This document shows positions 52,401 to 63,775 of a stretch of 64,000 bases of DNA, in pieces. The position numbers and the translations under genes are program-made. How positions within the stretch are numbered: position 1 is the first letter of the stretch; each line of letters opens with the position of its first letter. The notes under the pieces are model-generated. The model saw only the letters and a program-made list of their open reading frames with translations. It did not search any database and had not been told where the DNA came from. Source of the DNA: Tetracentron sinense (Eukaryota; Streptophyta; Magnoliopsida; Trochodendrales; Trochodendraceae); assembly GCA_015143295.1 (NCBI GenBank), contig CM026552.1, positions 61,746,944 to 61,810,943 of the forward strand, read 5' to 3'.

Positions 52401-52790
52401 GGGAAGCAGGAGTTAACCTTAAGGCTGATTTCCGTGAGGCGAGTTCATCACTTGATAGAAGAACGAATCGATGACGCTTAGGGTGTTAACGACCTTGCTT
52501 AGCAGCTTAGCGCGGTAAGGGATGCAGTCTTAGAGTGGTAAGGCATCTGAGATTGACTCTGATGTTTACTCTTAAAGCCCTTCCTTCTTTTTGTCTGTAA
52601 CCCCTAACCTTTTTCTTGTTTCAAGACGAGGCAATCAATCGTAGTGAGGAGCGTTGATCTCGTGCTCATGGTGCTTAGGGCTCGCGCATTGAGAGTTTTG
52701 GATGAAGCCTTTTCTTAAGGAATCTTGTACCTTGACCCACGTAGATATTGAGTCTAGTCCATCCATATTGCCTTTATGAAATGAAAGAGC
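52401..52790. other. Unassigned stretch of about 390 bp within copia B
   Basis: It lies between the protease region and the NLISVS block of B. It is more GC-rich than its neighbours and has stops in B's frame; I recognise no coding match. It could be an inserted element whose borders I cannot place, or decayed B sequence. Confidence 0.4.
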
Positions 52791-53888
52791 TCTTTTTGAG
52801 CAGGTTTTTCCATGAGGTAAATAAATAGTAAAAACGCCTATAAACTTGATTGCAACATTTGCACTCGAGCCAACTTTAAGCTTCTGCTCCTATTTTGTTG
52901 GTTTTCTGGTTTCATTGAATCCCTGTAAACAATTGCAACCATGTACAGTAGATCCAGAATCCACGCACCATAAATTAGGGGGACCATCCAGAAAATTAGA
53001 CTCAACAGTAATTAGTACTTCCAAGTATGTCATACCTTGAGTTCTGGCGCCACCCTTCTTAAGAATTGCGAGGTAAGTCCTAGAGCTCCTCTTCCAGTAG
53101 CCTATCTTACCACAGTGGAAATACTTTCCATTGCCTTTGTTATCCTTACCAGCATCTCTTGAAGAACCTTGGGCAACTTTTGCCTTACCCCTGTAGTCTT
53201 TAAACTTCCTTTACCCTTATTCCTCTTTCTATTCTGTTTACTTCGCTTAGAGGTATCAGGTTTATCGACAATTAATGTTTCACCCTTTGTTGACCTTTTG
53301 ATCAAATCTCCTACAGCCACCAGTGAGTTCATAAGCTCACTTAGTGACATTTCACTCTTGTTAATGTTATAATTTAACACAAACGCATTGTAAGACGAAG
53401 GAAGTGACTGCAGAACTGTATCAACTTGAGTGATGACTTTCATCTCCCCACCAAGATTTTCAATTCATTCAATAGGCCCATCTTCTTTATGATGTGCTCT
53501 CTAACTGGAGTTACCTCAACCATCTTGGTGTTAACAAGGGTTTTTAACTTCATTTGTTGAGCTAACCTATTTTGCTCACCAAATATCTCATGCAGGTTTT
53601 GCAAAATGTCATAAGCTTTGTCCATGTGTTCATGTTGGCTTTGTAAAATGTTAGACAATAAAGCTAGAATGTAACACTTGGTCATCTGATTGGACCTCTC
53701 CCAATGCTCCAACTCAGCCTTTTGGGCCGGTGATGTATCAACAGGAATCTCGGGTTTAGGTGTCTTAAGACACAGGTCACAGTTGTCTGCGGCAAATACA
53801 ATTCTAATTTTTTTTTCCAGTCAACATAGTTAGTTCCAACTAACTTCTCATCATGTAAAATCTCATTTAGAGGGTGAAGGCCTGTCAT
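52791..53888 (-). pseudogene. gag-pol: Copia B gag and protease region
   Basis: On - gag starts MTGLHPLNEILHDEKLVGTN (53888), with the UBN2-type capsid region to about 53100. A CFHCGKIGYW knuckle follows near 53115, then the protease WCVDSGSTVHGCNCLQGF near 52960-52910 and LKVGSSANVAIKFIG. Frameshifts occur near 53700, 53440 and 53100. Confidence 0.85.
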
Positions 53889-54166
53889 GATCTAATCAAA
53901 TGACAAAATAAAGATAGTATTAGGGTTCTATTGAATTCATTTAATACTATTAGATTATGGGTCTGTTTCTAATAGTATTGCCAATATAGGAAGAATTAAT
54001 TGGCATCGAATACCTAGTCACTAGCTTAATGTAACCCCATATTTGGGCGCAATATCACATTGCCTTGAATAGGCAGATAGAATCTATCTTCTCCACTTTC
54101 ATAGATCTTATCATGTGAATCTTGGAGCATTCGATCTATTGTCTGATCTATAAGGGATGTTATACT
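53889..54166 (-). other. Upstream region of copia B, remnant leader
   Basis: It is AT-rich with no ORF. It should contain B's leader and possibly LTR end, but I could not recognise a primer site. Element C begins at 54167; ATACT at 54162-54166 would be its target duplication if the partner copy were not lost. Confidence 0.4.
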
Positions 54167-54937
54167 TGAAAAATTCAATTCGGTGAATCCCAAATTTATG
54201 TATGTGTTGAGAATCTACAAGTTCGAGGGGGATGGTTAGGTTTCCCTAATAGTTTATCTACCCTTTTGAATGATATTAAAATAAGTTATCTAACTCAATG
54301 GAAGATGATAATCAAGTGCGGAAATATAGAGAAACACGCAAACCAAAACACAAGGATTTTTACGTGGAAACCCTTCCGGGAAAAACCACGGGACCTAGTC
54401 CAACCATGAGAATCCACTAAGACAAAGTAAACAAGAACTTACAAGACTCAAACTTGACTCATTTGGACTCGACACCACGATCCATCAGTTCATAGTCCTC
54501 CACGCCTCAAAAATTCACCACGTACTCTCAAGTCCCGTGATCAACCGCAGCCGCTCGTACTTCTCTTTGTGTCTCGAAAACAGTCCACGATCTTCCGATC
54601 GATCTCCATTAATGACGGTTTCGGATTCCACCAACCAATTCACACATCCACGATCTGTCTCGGATCGATCTCCTTTGCAAAGGCTCCGAAACACTCCGGC
54701 CAAGGTGTTCTATCCAGAACGGGTTGATGGTTTGATAAGAATCAATACCTAGATGGACTCCTTTAAAGGACAAGTCCAAACAAGCAAAATTATAGCTTTA
54801 TGCTTGCAAACTCTAGGATTAATGCCTTAACAAAAGGGGTTGAGAAAAATAATTTCCATAGGTTTTATAACCTCTGGAGAAACTTAAAAAACCTCTCTAC
54901 CCACTCCCAAGGTTGTACTCCACGAAGTGGAAGGGTT

Positions 54938-54946
54938 CTATATATA
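54938..54946 (-). promoter_or_regulatory. TATA box of C LTR
   Basis: TATATATAG on - lies about 95 bp downstream of the palindrome set. Confidence 0.6.
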
Positions 54947-55040
54947 AAGAGAATCAAAAAACATGTTTAGAAGTTGCTAAAATATGTTAAAAACCAAAGT
55001 GGCAAGCACAGGAAACGTTTTGGCAAAAATCCCTTATTAG

Positions 55041-55177
55041 GGTCAACCTATGGGGATCATTCGGTCGACCGGATGGTGCCTTTCGGTCGACCGGATGGTC
55101 CTCCAGGGTCGACCCTCACAAAATCAACTCTCTGTTGAATTTTGCCATACAAAATGTTCTATACCCAGGGTCGACCC
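55041..55177. repeat. GGTCGACC palindromes around the shared spacer in C
   Basis: Sites are GGTCAACC (55041), CGGTCGACCG (55062 and 55084), GGGTCGACCC (55106) and GGGTCGACCC (55168). In C's sense one site, then a spacer with TTTTGTATGG, AAATT and CAGAGAG, then four sites. The spacer is related to that of E/G/H but the palindrome core is different. Confidence 0.85.
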
Positions 55178-55655
55178 TGAGGTGCAAACCTGAAATTAAA
55201 AATTTCTTTTTGGGTCTCGGACCCTATACAAAAGTTGTAGCTCTTTTTGATGCGGTCGTTTTGACATATTATGGAGCAAAATCTGAGCAACGGTTTGCAA
55301 GATATGCCTCTCGCAAGTAACCTTAGATTTTTGAAAAATTTCAGTATTGTTAACTTGTTTTGCACTACTTATCTCATCACCTAGGATCCGTATGATTATC
55401 CTAGGATACTTACCACCTAAGGTATCATGTTAGGATTATTCTAGGTCCAATCCCACCTATGGTCACATGGTATCTAGGTCACTTACCATCCTATGAAGGA
55501 AATGATCAACCGAGTGGATCAACCGGTCTTCTTTGGTCTTCAACTTCGCTTTGGCATGGACGCTTGAAGGTAATGACACAAGACACAGACCTAGACACCT
55601 AGACTCACTTGTTTTGACACCGGAATATGCCAACAAAAAAAACATGGACTTTACA

Positions 55656-55670
55656 ATCTCCCCCTTTGGC
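55656..55670 (-). promoter_or_regulatory. Polypurine tract of C
   Basis: On - GCCAAAGGGGGAGAT directly precedes TGTAAAGTCC. Related purine tracts lie near 55970 and in duplicate near 56138-56175. Confidence 0.85.
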
Positions 55671-57444
55671 AATTCCATGGAAAAACCAAACTAAAGTACA
55701 TGACTTGACACAAACTCACCCAAACACATCAAAACGGTGAATTAGGACATTACATGACTCCAACACTCTTACATGACATCAATTGACAAATCATCTTAAA
55801 TTAATTAAGACACTTAAGCTCTTGTCAAGTATAGTCTATCTGCTACAACCCTGCACCTACACATGCTCATAAACAAAACACTCATTGAAGCATGTATGGA
55901 ATATAAAACTAAGTAAGCACAGGTAATGTAAGGAATGTACTAAACTTGGGAAATAATACCCAACATTCTCCCCTTTTTTGGCACAATTTCCAAAGGTATT
56001 CATGAAGCCAATATTAAAAAAAATTGTACCAATTGAGCAAATGTGAACTATTAAGACAACCATAGTACAACCAAGTAAATGCAGACAATGAGGGGACTTA
56101 AGTGCGGGGAACAAGATAGAAATATAAAGCACAAACTCCCCCTCAACTACTCAGGCATAGAACTCCCCCTCAACAACTCAACTTGATCTTCTCTCCCTAA
56201 GATCAAGGATACCACAAAAAACCGAGCACTTATGCTAGAAAGGCCCATGGTAAACCAATAAGAGACCACATAATAATAAAAAAATATCACGTGCCACACA
56301 AACATGCATCAAAAGCATTCCAAGCAGTAGTGATTTAAAATTACAAATCCAATGAAGAACATGTTTAGTTAGTCCGACTGAGGATACCCATCTAACTAAA
56401 TCTCATGGAATGCTAAAGCATAGCCAATTCACTTAGACACATTTAATGAACAGTTCAAAAGTGAAGCATTGTATGTAATGGTGGTCTGACAAGATACTAG
56501 ATCACGGTTTGTTTCCCTTTCCAAGGGTATGACATTAACCACTAAGGGGGCTCCTGAAGACATACATCTTAGAAGTCAAACCTAGTTAGATCCAGATATG
56601 ATGATTTTTTTTACATTTTAGTGCTCCTTTATCCATTTTATTTGACTCAATATTTTTCTTTTATTTTTGGTCAAATACCTCCAGTTTGTAAGATTTCTTT
56701 TGATGATCTTTATTTGATCATATCTTTTCATGCAATGATGGCTTTCACACTATCTAGGTAGGTAGTCCTAGCTATTAGTAGCAAGGGCTTTCACTCTAGT
56801 GACCCAGATAGATACCTATTGTCCGCCTTGGTAGCCATTTCATACTATTTGCATCTAATAGTGACTTTCACACTATCCCAGTAGGTAGCCCTTTTCATTG
56901 TAACAATATAAGCTCATAGAGGATACACAAAATGAGGATGACTAACAAAATGGTCATTCTAGATTGGTCATCCAAGGTCACACTATTGGGATAAGCCATA
57001 CACCTACAGATTGGAAAATAGACATCTCAATAGAATCAGTCACAGTGCATGTGAAATTTGTGAAGCATACACACATGAATAAGTCTCTAACTGCTCAAGA
57101 TAAAATCGGTCTAATTTTCAGCCTAGCCAAGAGACTATAAATGTGATTTATCCTCAATCAGTAACAAACTCATGTTCAACCTTGGACAAGTATAGAAATA
57201 AAGATCACACAACGAATGCAGATCATGCATGTCAAACAAGGGCAACATGAAAAAAATCTTTTTGGATTTTATGATTTTTCAATCTTTTTAGATTTTATGA
57301 TTTTTCAAAATAAGGAAAATAGAAAAACATACCAAAGCAAATAAACACTAGTAAAAAGAAAAAGCATACTAGTATACATAGATAGCATAGCACTAGGATA
57401 AGATATATCACTAACAGCACACCCTAGGCTATGACAGGCATGGG
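55671..57444 (-). other. Noncoding spacer of C
   Basis: The 1.8-kb stretch has no supported ORF. It includes extra polypurine-like tracts (ACTCCCCCTCAAC twice) and, at 56755-56905, repeated CTTTCACACT/GATAGATACCTA motifs aligned with 31130-31300 of G. Nothing resembling G's extra ORF is present. Confidence 0.65.
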
Positions 57445-59363
57445 CTAAGTGAAGCCCTTCAGGTCTTCTTTTCTCACCCAAATGGTTTTAGAAGTTTGAT
57501 TGACCCTATGGTCTCTAACCATTTCAGTTGAGGTAGGTATGACCTTTTGCCTCTTCCTCCTTTTCCAGGATTGAGTCCTAGAATTATGGCAGGCATTATG
57601 GTTCTCCCTATTACCTCCTCTATATCTAGCATGAGGAGTGTCATGACCATGCCACTGTCTAGAGTTGTGAGCCATCTTCATCACATCTTCACACAAACTC
57701 CTAGACTTCTCCACTAGGACCTCAAATCTCCTTTGAAGATTCCCATTAAAGTTGTTGTGGTTCTCAAAATCATGATTGGGCATTCTTCGAAGTTTAGGAC
57801 ATCGAGGCTTAATATGACCCTTCACTCCACATTTATGACATGTAGGAATGAATTTCTGAGTAGGGTCTTTTCCTTTAGTAGGGGGCAACTTTTAGCACCA
57901 GGCTCAATGTTCGAGGTGGATGGAGTTCCCTTCACATCTCCACACCTCTGGTTTTGCTCAATTTCAGCCAACTTGATTTCAAGACTTGTCTTTTCATCAA
58001 GACAAACATGTAAATCAGATTCAAGAAGCTGAGTCTTGGTAAGGAGGGAAGCCTTCTCTTCCTCAAGCTATGACACAAGAGCTCTCAACCCCGAAGCCAC
58101 TTGGTCTAAGGCATCTTTTTTCATTTCAATAGATTTGATCTTTTTAGACATGGAAAACTGAACCTTTTTCAGCTTTAGGCATTCTTGAAATAGTTCATTA
58201 TAGACTGCCTCAAGCTCTCCCTCAGAATCTGAGTCATTCTGACTCTCTTCATCCTCCTCACCATCACTACATTGTTGGTTACTTACAGCATTTGAAGAAG
58301 ATTTCTCAATCCCAGATAAGGATACAGTGAAGGCCAAATAACCCCTAGTCTCCTCACAAGAAGAACTATCTGATTCCTCAGATTCAGATTCACTGTCATC
58401 CCTTGCCTTGCCCTTAAATCTTTTCTTATTAGAGCACTCAGTTGTAATATGGCCGTAGCCTTGGCATTCATAGCATTTGAACACCTTGGGATTTCTTGTC
58501 CACACTTTTAAAATATTTCTTGTTTTTAAAGTGCTTGGACCTGGGCTTTTTAATGGATTTTTGTCCTTTCAGATTAAATCTCTTATTAAGTTTCAAAAAT
58601 TTTCTAAATTTCTTTGCAAATAAAGCCAACTCTTCTTCTTCCTCCTTAGAGTCACTATCTGAACCATCTATGGATTCCTTGACGGACTTCAAGGCAATGG
58701 ATTTTGGTTTCTTAGATGGGTTCAGATTTAACTCATAGGTTTGGAGAGAACCAACCAACTCTTCAAGTTTGAGAGCATCAACATTTTTGCTCTCCTCGAT
58801 GGCGGTAACCTTAGATCGAAATCTCTCAGGTAGAGATCTCAAAATTTTCCTAACAATTTTGGACTCTGAAATTCTTTCCCCTAGATTGAAGCTAGAATTG
58901 ACAATGTCACTCAGATTGGCATAAAAACTATCAAAAGTTTCATTATCATCCATCATCAAATTTTCAAACTTAGAGGTCAACAATTGAAGTTTGAAGATCT
59001 TGACAGTTGTAGTCCCTTCATGGGTGATTTGAAGAATGTCCCATGCCACCTTTGAAGTGTCACATGTAGAAATACGTCGAAATTCTTCAAGTGTGACAGT
59101 AGCGAAGATCGTATTTAGACCCTTACTATCCATCTACAACTCTCAAGCTCTACATTGGTCCATTCAGAAGAAGGTTTAGGGATGGTCTGGTCATTTATGG
59201 TCTTTGTTGGATGTGTCCAACCTTGTTCAAAGGAGAACCATACTCTCTCATCTAGTGATTTTAGAAATACTCTCATTCGAGCTTTCCAATAGGCATAATT
59301 ATTCCCATCAAACAATGGGGGACAAGAGATGGATCCTCCCTCTCTTTGGAGATTCATATTCAC
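57445..59363 (-). pseudogene. gag: Gag of C (SIRE-like), frameshifted
   Basis: The start MNMNLQREGGSISCPPLFDG at 59363 parallels G. The frame shifts near 59130, resumes (MDSKGLNTIFATV to KSQGVQ), shifts near 58500 at knuckle 1 (CYECQGYGHITTEC), continues through an acidic and coiled-coil segment, has a stop near 58067, and ends with knuckle 2 CHKCGVKGHIKPRC and WVRKEDLKGFT followed by a stop at 57445. G continues from the same IRKEDLK point into protease. It cannot make a full-length gag now. Confidence 0.88.
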
Positions 59364-59406
59364 CGAAAAGAATAAGACAAGATCACACTAAAAAGTAAGT
59401 GACCCT

Positions 59407-59418
59407 GCTCTGATACCA
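59407..59418 (-). promoter_or_regulatory. Primer binding site of C
   Basis: TGGTATCAGAGC on -, two bases after the LTR end at 59421, is the canonical tRNA-Met complement. Confidence 0.9.
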
Positions 59419-59420
59419 AT

Positions 59421-59787
59421 TGAAAAATTCAATTCGGTGAATTCCAAATTTATGTATGAGTTGAGAATCTACAAGTTCAAGGGGATGGCTAGGTTTCCCT
59501 AATAGTTTATCTACCCTTTTGAATGATTTTAAATTAAGTTATTTAACTCAAGGGAAGATGATAATCAAGTGCGGAAATATAGAGAAACACGCAAACCACA
59601 ATACAAGGATTTTTTCGTGGAAACCCTTCTGGGAAAAACCACGGGACCAAGTCCAGCCATGAGAATCCACTAAGACAAAGTAAACAAGAACTTACAAGAC
59701 TCGAACTTGACTCCTTCGGACTCGACACCACAATCCTTTAGTTCATAGTCCTCCACACCTCAAAAATTCACCACGTACTCTCAAGTC
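59421..59787 (-). mobile_element. 5' LTR fragment of C
   Basis: It aligns with 54167-54534 of the 3' LTR and stops at CAAGTCC, where gypsy D RNase H sequence begins. No LTR start and no target duplication are present, so the rest was deleted. Confidence 0.88.
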
Positions 59788-61483
59788 CTATGAGTGTCGG
59801 CTGTGTGTTGATGCAGAATAAAAAGGTCATTGGTTATGGTTCTCGGCAGCTCAAGATTCATGAGCTGAACTATCCCATGCATGATCTGGAATTGGCAGCC
59901 GTGGTGTTCGCATTGAAGATTTGGAGGCATTACTTATACGGAGAAAAAAATGGTGATCTAAAGTGATCACAAGAGTTTGAAGTATCTCTTCTCTCAGAAA
60001 GAGCTCAACATGCATCAGAGAAGATGGATGGAGTTTCTAAATGATTACGATTATGTGATCCAGTATCACCCTGGTAAGGATAATGTGGTGGCAGAAGCCT
60101 TGAGCAGAAAGATGGTCGAATCCGTTGCATACATAAGGATAGATCGCTAGAAGATGATAGAAGAGTTCAAGAATTGGAATCTGAGTCTGGGATTCCAAGG
60201 AAATAGCGTTCGGTTGGCTAGTATTCAAGTTAGCCAGGATTATTACGGAAGATTCAAGAAGCGCAGTTAGAAGATTCAGGGATCAGGGAAAAGGAAGTGA
60301 TTTCAAAGAATTAGAAGATGGAATCCTCCAATTTCGAGGTTGTGTGTGTGTACCTGTAAACCTCGAGCCAAAAAATGAACTACTTAATGAGGCACACCGA
60401 TCACGTTTCGCAGTGCACCTTGGAAGCACGAAGATGTACGATGATGTGAAGAGAAACTACTAGTGGAATGACATGAAAAGAGAGATTATGGAGTATATCT
60501 CTCGCTATCTGGTCTACCAACAGGTTAAATCAGAAACCACCTGGTTTGCTAAATTTGCTATCGATTCCCGAGTGGTAATGGGAACATATCACGATGGATT
60601 TTTTGGTGGGACTACCAAGATCAAGGAGTAGACATGACGCTGTCTGGGTGATAGTCGATAGACTAACTAAGTCGGCCCACTTCCTCGCTATTAAAGACAC
60701 CATCACGTTGGAAATTTTTTTGAAGCTGTATATCAAAGAGATTGTGAAGCTGTATGGTATACCGGTGAGTACAGCTTATCATCCTCAAACCAACGGACAG
60801 TCTGAGAGCACGATTCAAACACTGGAAGACTTACAGCCTGGACTATCGAGGAAACTGGGATGATCATTTTCCTTTGATTGAATTTGCATATCACAACAGT
60901 TATCAAACAAGTATTCAAATGGCTCCTTATGAAGCCTTATATGGCTGGAGTTGTCAGTCGCCAGTATGTTGGACTGAAGTTAAAGAACATAAGCTGCTGG
61001 GACCGGAACTGGTACAAGAAACTACTAAGAAGATCGAGTTGATTCGATCCAGACTATTACTTGCTTAGAGTCGGCAGAAGAGTTATGCCGATGGAAAGCG
61101 TCGGGACCTGGAATTTCAAGTTGGTGATCACGTCTTCTTGAAGGTCTCTCCATCAAAAGGTGTCGTACATTTTGGGAAGTGGAGTAAATTAAGCCCGCGA
61201 TTTATCGGGCCTTTTGAAATTTTGGCCAAAATAGGCAGTGTAGCCTACCGTCTGGCACTACCACCAGAGTTTGAGAGAGTTCACAATGTATTTCAGATAT
61301 CCATGTTGAGGAAATATGTTCCTAATCCTTCGCATGTGATTCTTCATGAACCAATTCAAATTCGAGAAGACTTAACTTTTGAGGAAAAACAAGTGCAAAT
61401 ATTGGACTACAAGGAACAAGTGTTGCGGACTAAAATAATCAAGCTAGTCAAGGTTTTGTGGCAACATCATAGCATAGAAGAAT
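59788..61483 (+). pseudogene. pol: Gypsy D pol remnant: RNase H, integrase, part of chromodomain
   Basis: It begins inside RNase H ([19 protein letters not shown], then [21 protein letters not shown]), then [11 protein letters not shown], the integrase zinc region, MDFLVGLPRSRS with the first catalytic Asp, and GQSESTIQTLED with an altered core, then GPFEILAKIG and VLWQHHSIEE of the chromodomain. Multiple stops and indels are seen, for example GATCTAAAGTGA near 59955, TAG near 60148 and a deletion of the SDRDPRF segment near 60770. No RT or gag is present. Confidence 0.88.
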
Positions 61484-63642
61484 TTGAAAGTATGCCTCTT
61501 TTTAATTTTAGAAACACCGATCTTGGGGGGCATACATCGAATCCCAAGATCTGACTAAGATTCTAATTGATTTTATTCAATGAAGGTTAGAATAACATTC
61601 ACCTTTGCGACTTTGAAATTGTTAAGTCAAATCCACGTTAGAATAGTACTCGCAAAACTTCACAAGTGTCAAGTCTCCTGTCGATTCACACGAACCTTCT
61701 TTTTCCTTTAAAGCTTTCTCTAATGGAAGCTAATAGCCCTTCCAAATTTCATGCTCTTTTATCTTTTCTTCTTTTCTTTGATCCAAGAACCTTTCTTGAT
61801 CAAACAAGATCCAATCTTGATCTTCAAAGAACTTGTTCTTGATCATCAAGATCAAAAACCAAACAAAAAGGAAGAAGGGGAAGGGTAACCGTACACCCTC
61901 AAAGGGGGAGAGGGCTGGGCGTGAACTTGAGGAGAGGGAGAGAAGAAAAAATTCTGGAGAATTATATATCTTAAAGGGCTGGGCATCCAATCCTTTATAT
62001 AACTTCCCTCTTGGTTGCTTGAATTGTAATCCAATTATAATTCATTAACCTTATCCTAATCCAATTAGGATTCCTCAATAGTTTCCTATTTGGTTTCTCT
62101 ATAATTAATTAGGAATAATCAAAATAGAAACTAATCTCATCCATTAGTGTCCAACTAATCTTATTCTTATCCAATAAGGAATCTTGAATTAGTAACTAAC
62201 TAACTAACTAACTAACTAACCTTATCTAATAAGGATATTAGTTATTAGAAACTAATTAAAATAATAACAATTATTATTCCTCCTTGAAGTGGGCGTCCCA
62301 CCCTAGGTGGGTCCCACTCCACACGCCTAAAGGGTTTCCAAAACCCTCTTGGTCACTTGAATTATTCTTTTATAATAATTCCCAATGGGTCCTACCCATT
62401 TTGTTTTTAACATCTAATGTGATTCCACCTTTTAGAGCTTCACTATACCATATAGTGATTACTTAGAGAAATTAATTAATTTGATTATAAATTAAATTAA
62501 ATACTTTAAGAAGGTCCTTGTGTGTGGGATCTAAAGGGATCTCCCATTTCTGGCTGTGGGATCAAGTACTTCACATTTTTTGTTGAAGCATTGTTACTAG
62601 GAAACACCTTTCCTAAAACTCCATTAGGATCATAGAATGTTATCTAAGTCCCTGGACTTCCACCAATCACAATTAATGTCCATTAACACAATGTGATTAA
62701 CCTCCAGAAATTAGAGAATTGCTTGTAAGTACCATCTCACAATATATTTACAAATAAATCCTTCCACATTCTGATATTACTTGTAAGCTTCCGGGATTGG
62801 AACAATTCCACTGTCTTAGTCCCTAGCTTATAAATAGAACTCTTTCTCATGATTACTTTTTCAATGAACTGAACCTCTAAAACACTTTTGAAGAAACATT
62901 AGAAAAGAACTGACATATATATATATTTATATATACATTTCCATATTGAAAATATCAACTTCGATAAAGACCATTTTACCGAAAAGCACCAGTACTGGAT
63001 TTAACAGTTCAGTTCAACAAGTATCACCTTGATATCATTATCTCCAATTAAGGAGTTGTGGATTCCTTATTGAGTGTTTACACACTTCTCCAAACATTGT
63101 GTACATGACCCAACGTACCCGGAGTTAGTCCTGTGTATTGGACATTGCCGATTGGCACATCAAAGCCATATAGACAAATGTTTGAGAAGATGTTAACCTC
63201 TCAGGTCTAAGGACAATTTGTCAAATGGATAACCCTAATACAATCTGACAGTGTATTCCATAGGGTATCCACTAGTGACCCCGTTCAGTATTATGTACTT
63301 GCTACATATACTCACATGTTAGTCAAGAGTCACCACTCTCTGTGAATGAGATTCATCACACTATCTCATAGAACTACACATGTGCAAGCCATGATGAAGT
63401 ACGGCCCCCAACCAGTACTCTAGAGGCTTCGAACCATATTAGGTTTACAAGGAACCGGGAAATCATATCTCCTTGCAACCTTTGCATGATTTTCCTACAA
63501 TGTTACCTATGGAACTTTATGTCTTCATCATATGAGACAATAATTAATATAAATACCCTTTATAGTTGGTTGTGTGAATATGATGCTTATCTAATCAACA
63601 TAGAAAAGTCTCTTATTGAATTCGAGGGCATATATGTCCAAT
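61484..63642 (-). mobile_element. Solo LTR K inserted in D
   Basis: AGAAT occurs at 61479-61483 and 63643-63647. Between them is 2159 bp without coding capacity, which interrupts the chromodomain codons of D. On - it starts ATTGGACATATATGCCC and ends near CATACTTTCAA, LTR-like ends of copia style. TATATAAAG on - at 61993-62001 is a plausible promoter. The exact terminal bases are uncertain by one or two. Confidence 0.75.
62191..62222. repeat. (AACT)n microsatellite in K
   Basis: About seven perfect AACT units. Confidence 0.9.
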
Positions 63643-63775
63643 AGAATCCACCTGCGAGCTTGAGGACACGATGCGAAATAGCCATCCTCAGTTGTTTGAG
63701 GATATATTTGTGTTGTAAAACTTGAAAACTGACGTGCAAAATTTTGAAGTCAAAATTTTTGTAAGGAGGGGAGAT
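63643..63775 (+). pseudogene. pol: End of D pol and polypurine tract
   Basis: It resumes the chromodomain tail (CELEDTMRNSHPQLFEDIF) after K, to the stop, then GTCAAAATTTTTGTAAG and the tract GTAAGGAGGGGAGAT at 63761-63775. Confidence 0.85.

Larger units (their letters stand above)
54167..55655 (-). mobile_element. 3' LTR of C
   Basis: On - it begins TGTAAAGTCC at 55655 and ends GAATTTTTCA at 54167. It has GGTCGACC-type palindromes around the same spacer seen in E/G/H, a TATA box (TATATATAG, 54938-54946 on -), and CGGATCGATC sites near 54597 and 54660. The + strand around 55200-55310 carries an AAAGTTGTAG...AGATATG block that resembles, antisense to C, the GATATGGCC segment of the gypsy LTRs. 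Confidence 0.9.
54167..59787 (-). mobile_element. Gag-only SIRE-like copia element C, 5' LTR truncated
   Basis: It has a 3' LTR (54167-55655), polypurine tract, noncoding spacer, gag, tRNA-Met primer site (59407-59418) and the 3' part of the 5' LTR (59421 to about 59787). The gag matches G's from start to second knuckle and then stops where G enters protease, so pol is absent as a block. The 5' LTR is cut off against element D. Confidence 0.9.

Noticed and set aside
52480-52580. tRNA-like or SINE promoter boxes in copia B
   Set aside because: One stretch resembles a box A but no box B follows at the right distance and no cloverleaf forms.
55857-56132. A 91-codon - strand frame in the C spacer
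   Set aside because: It has no homologue in G's spacer and lacks any motif; likely chance.
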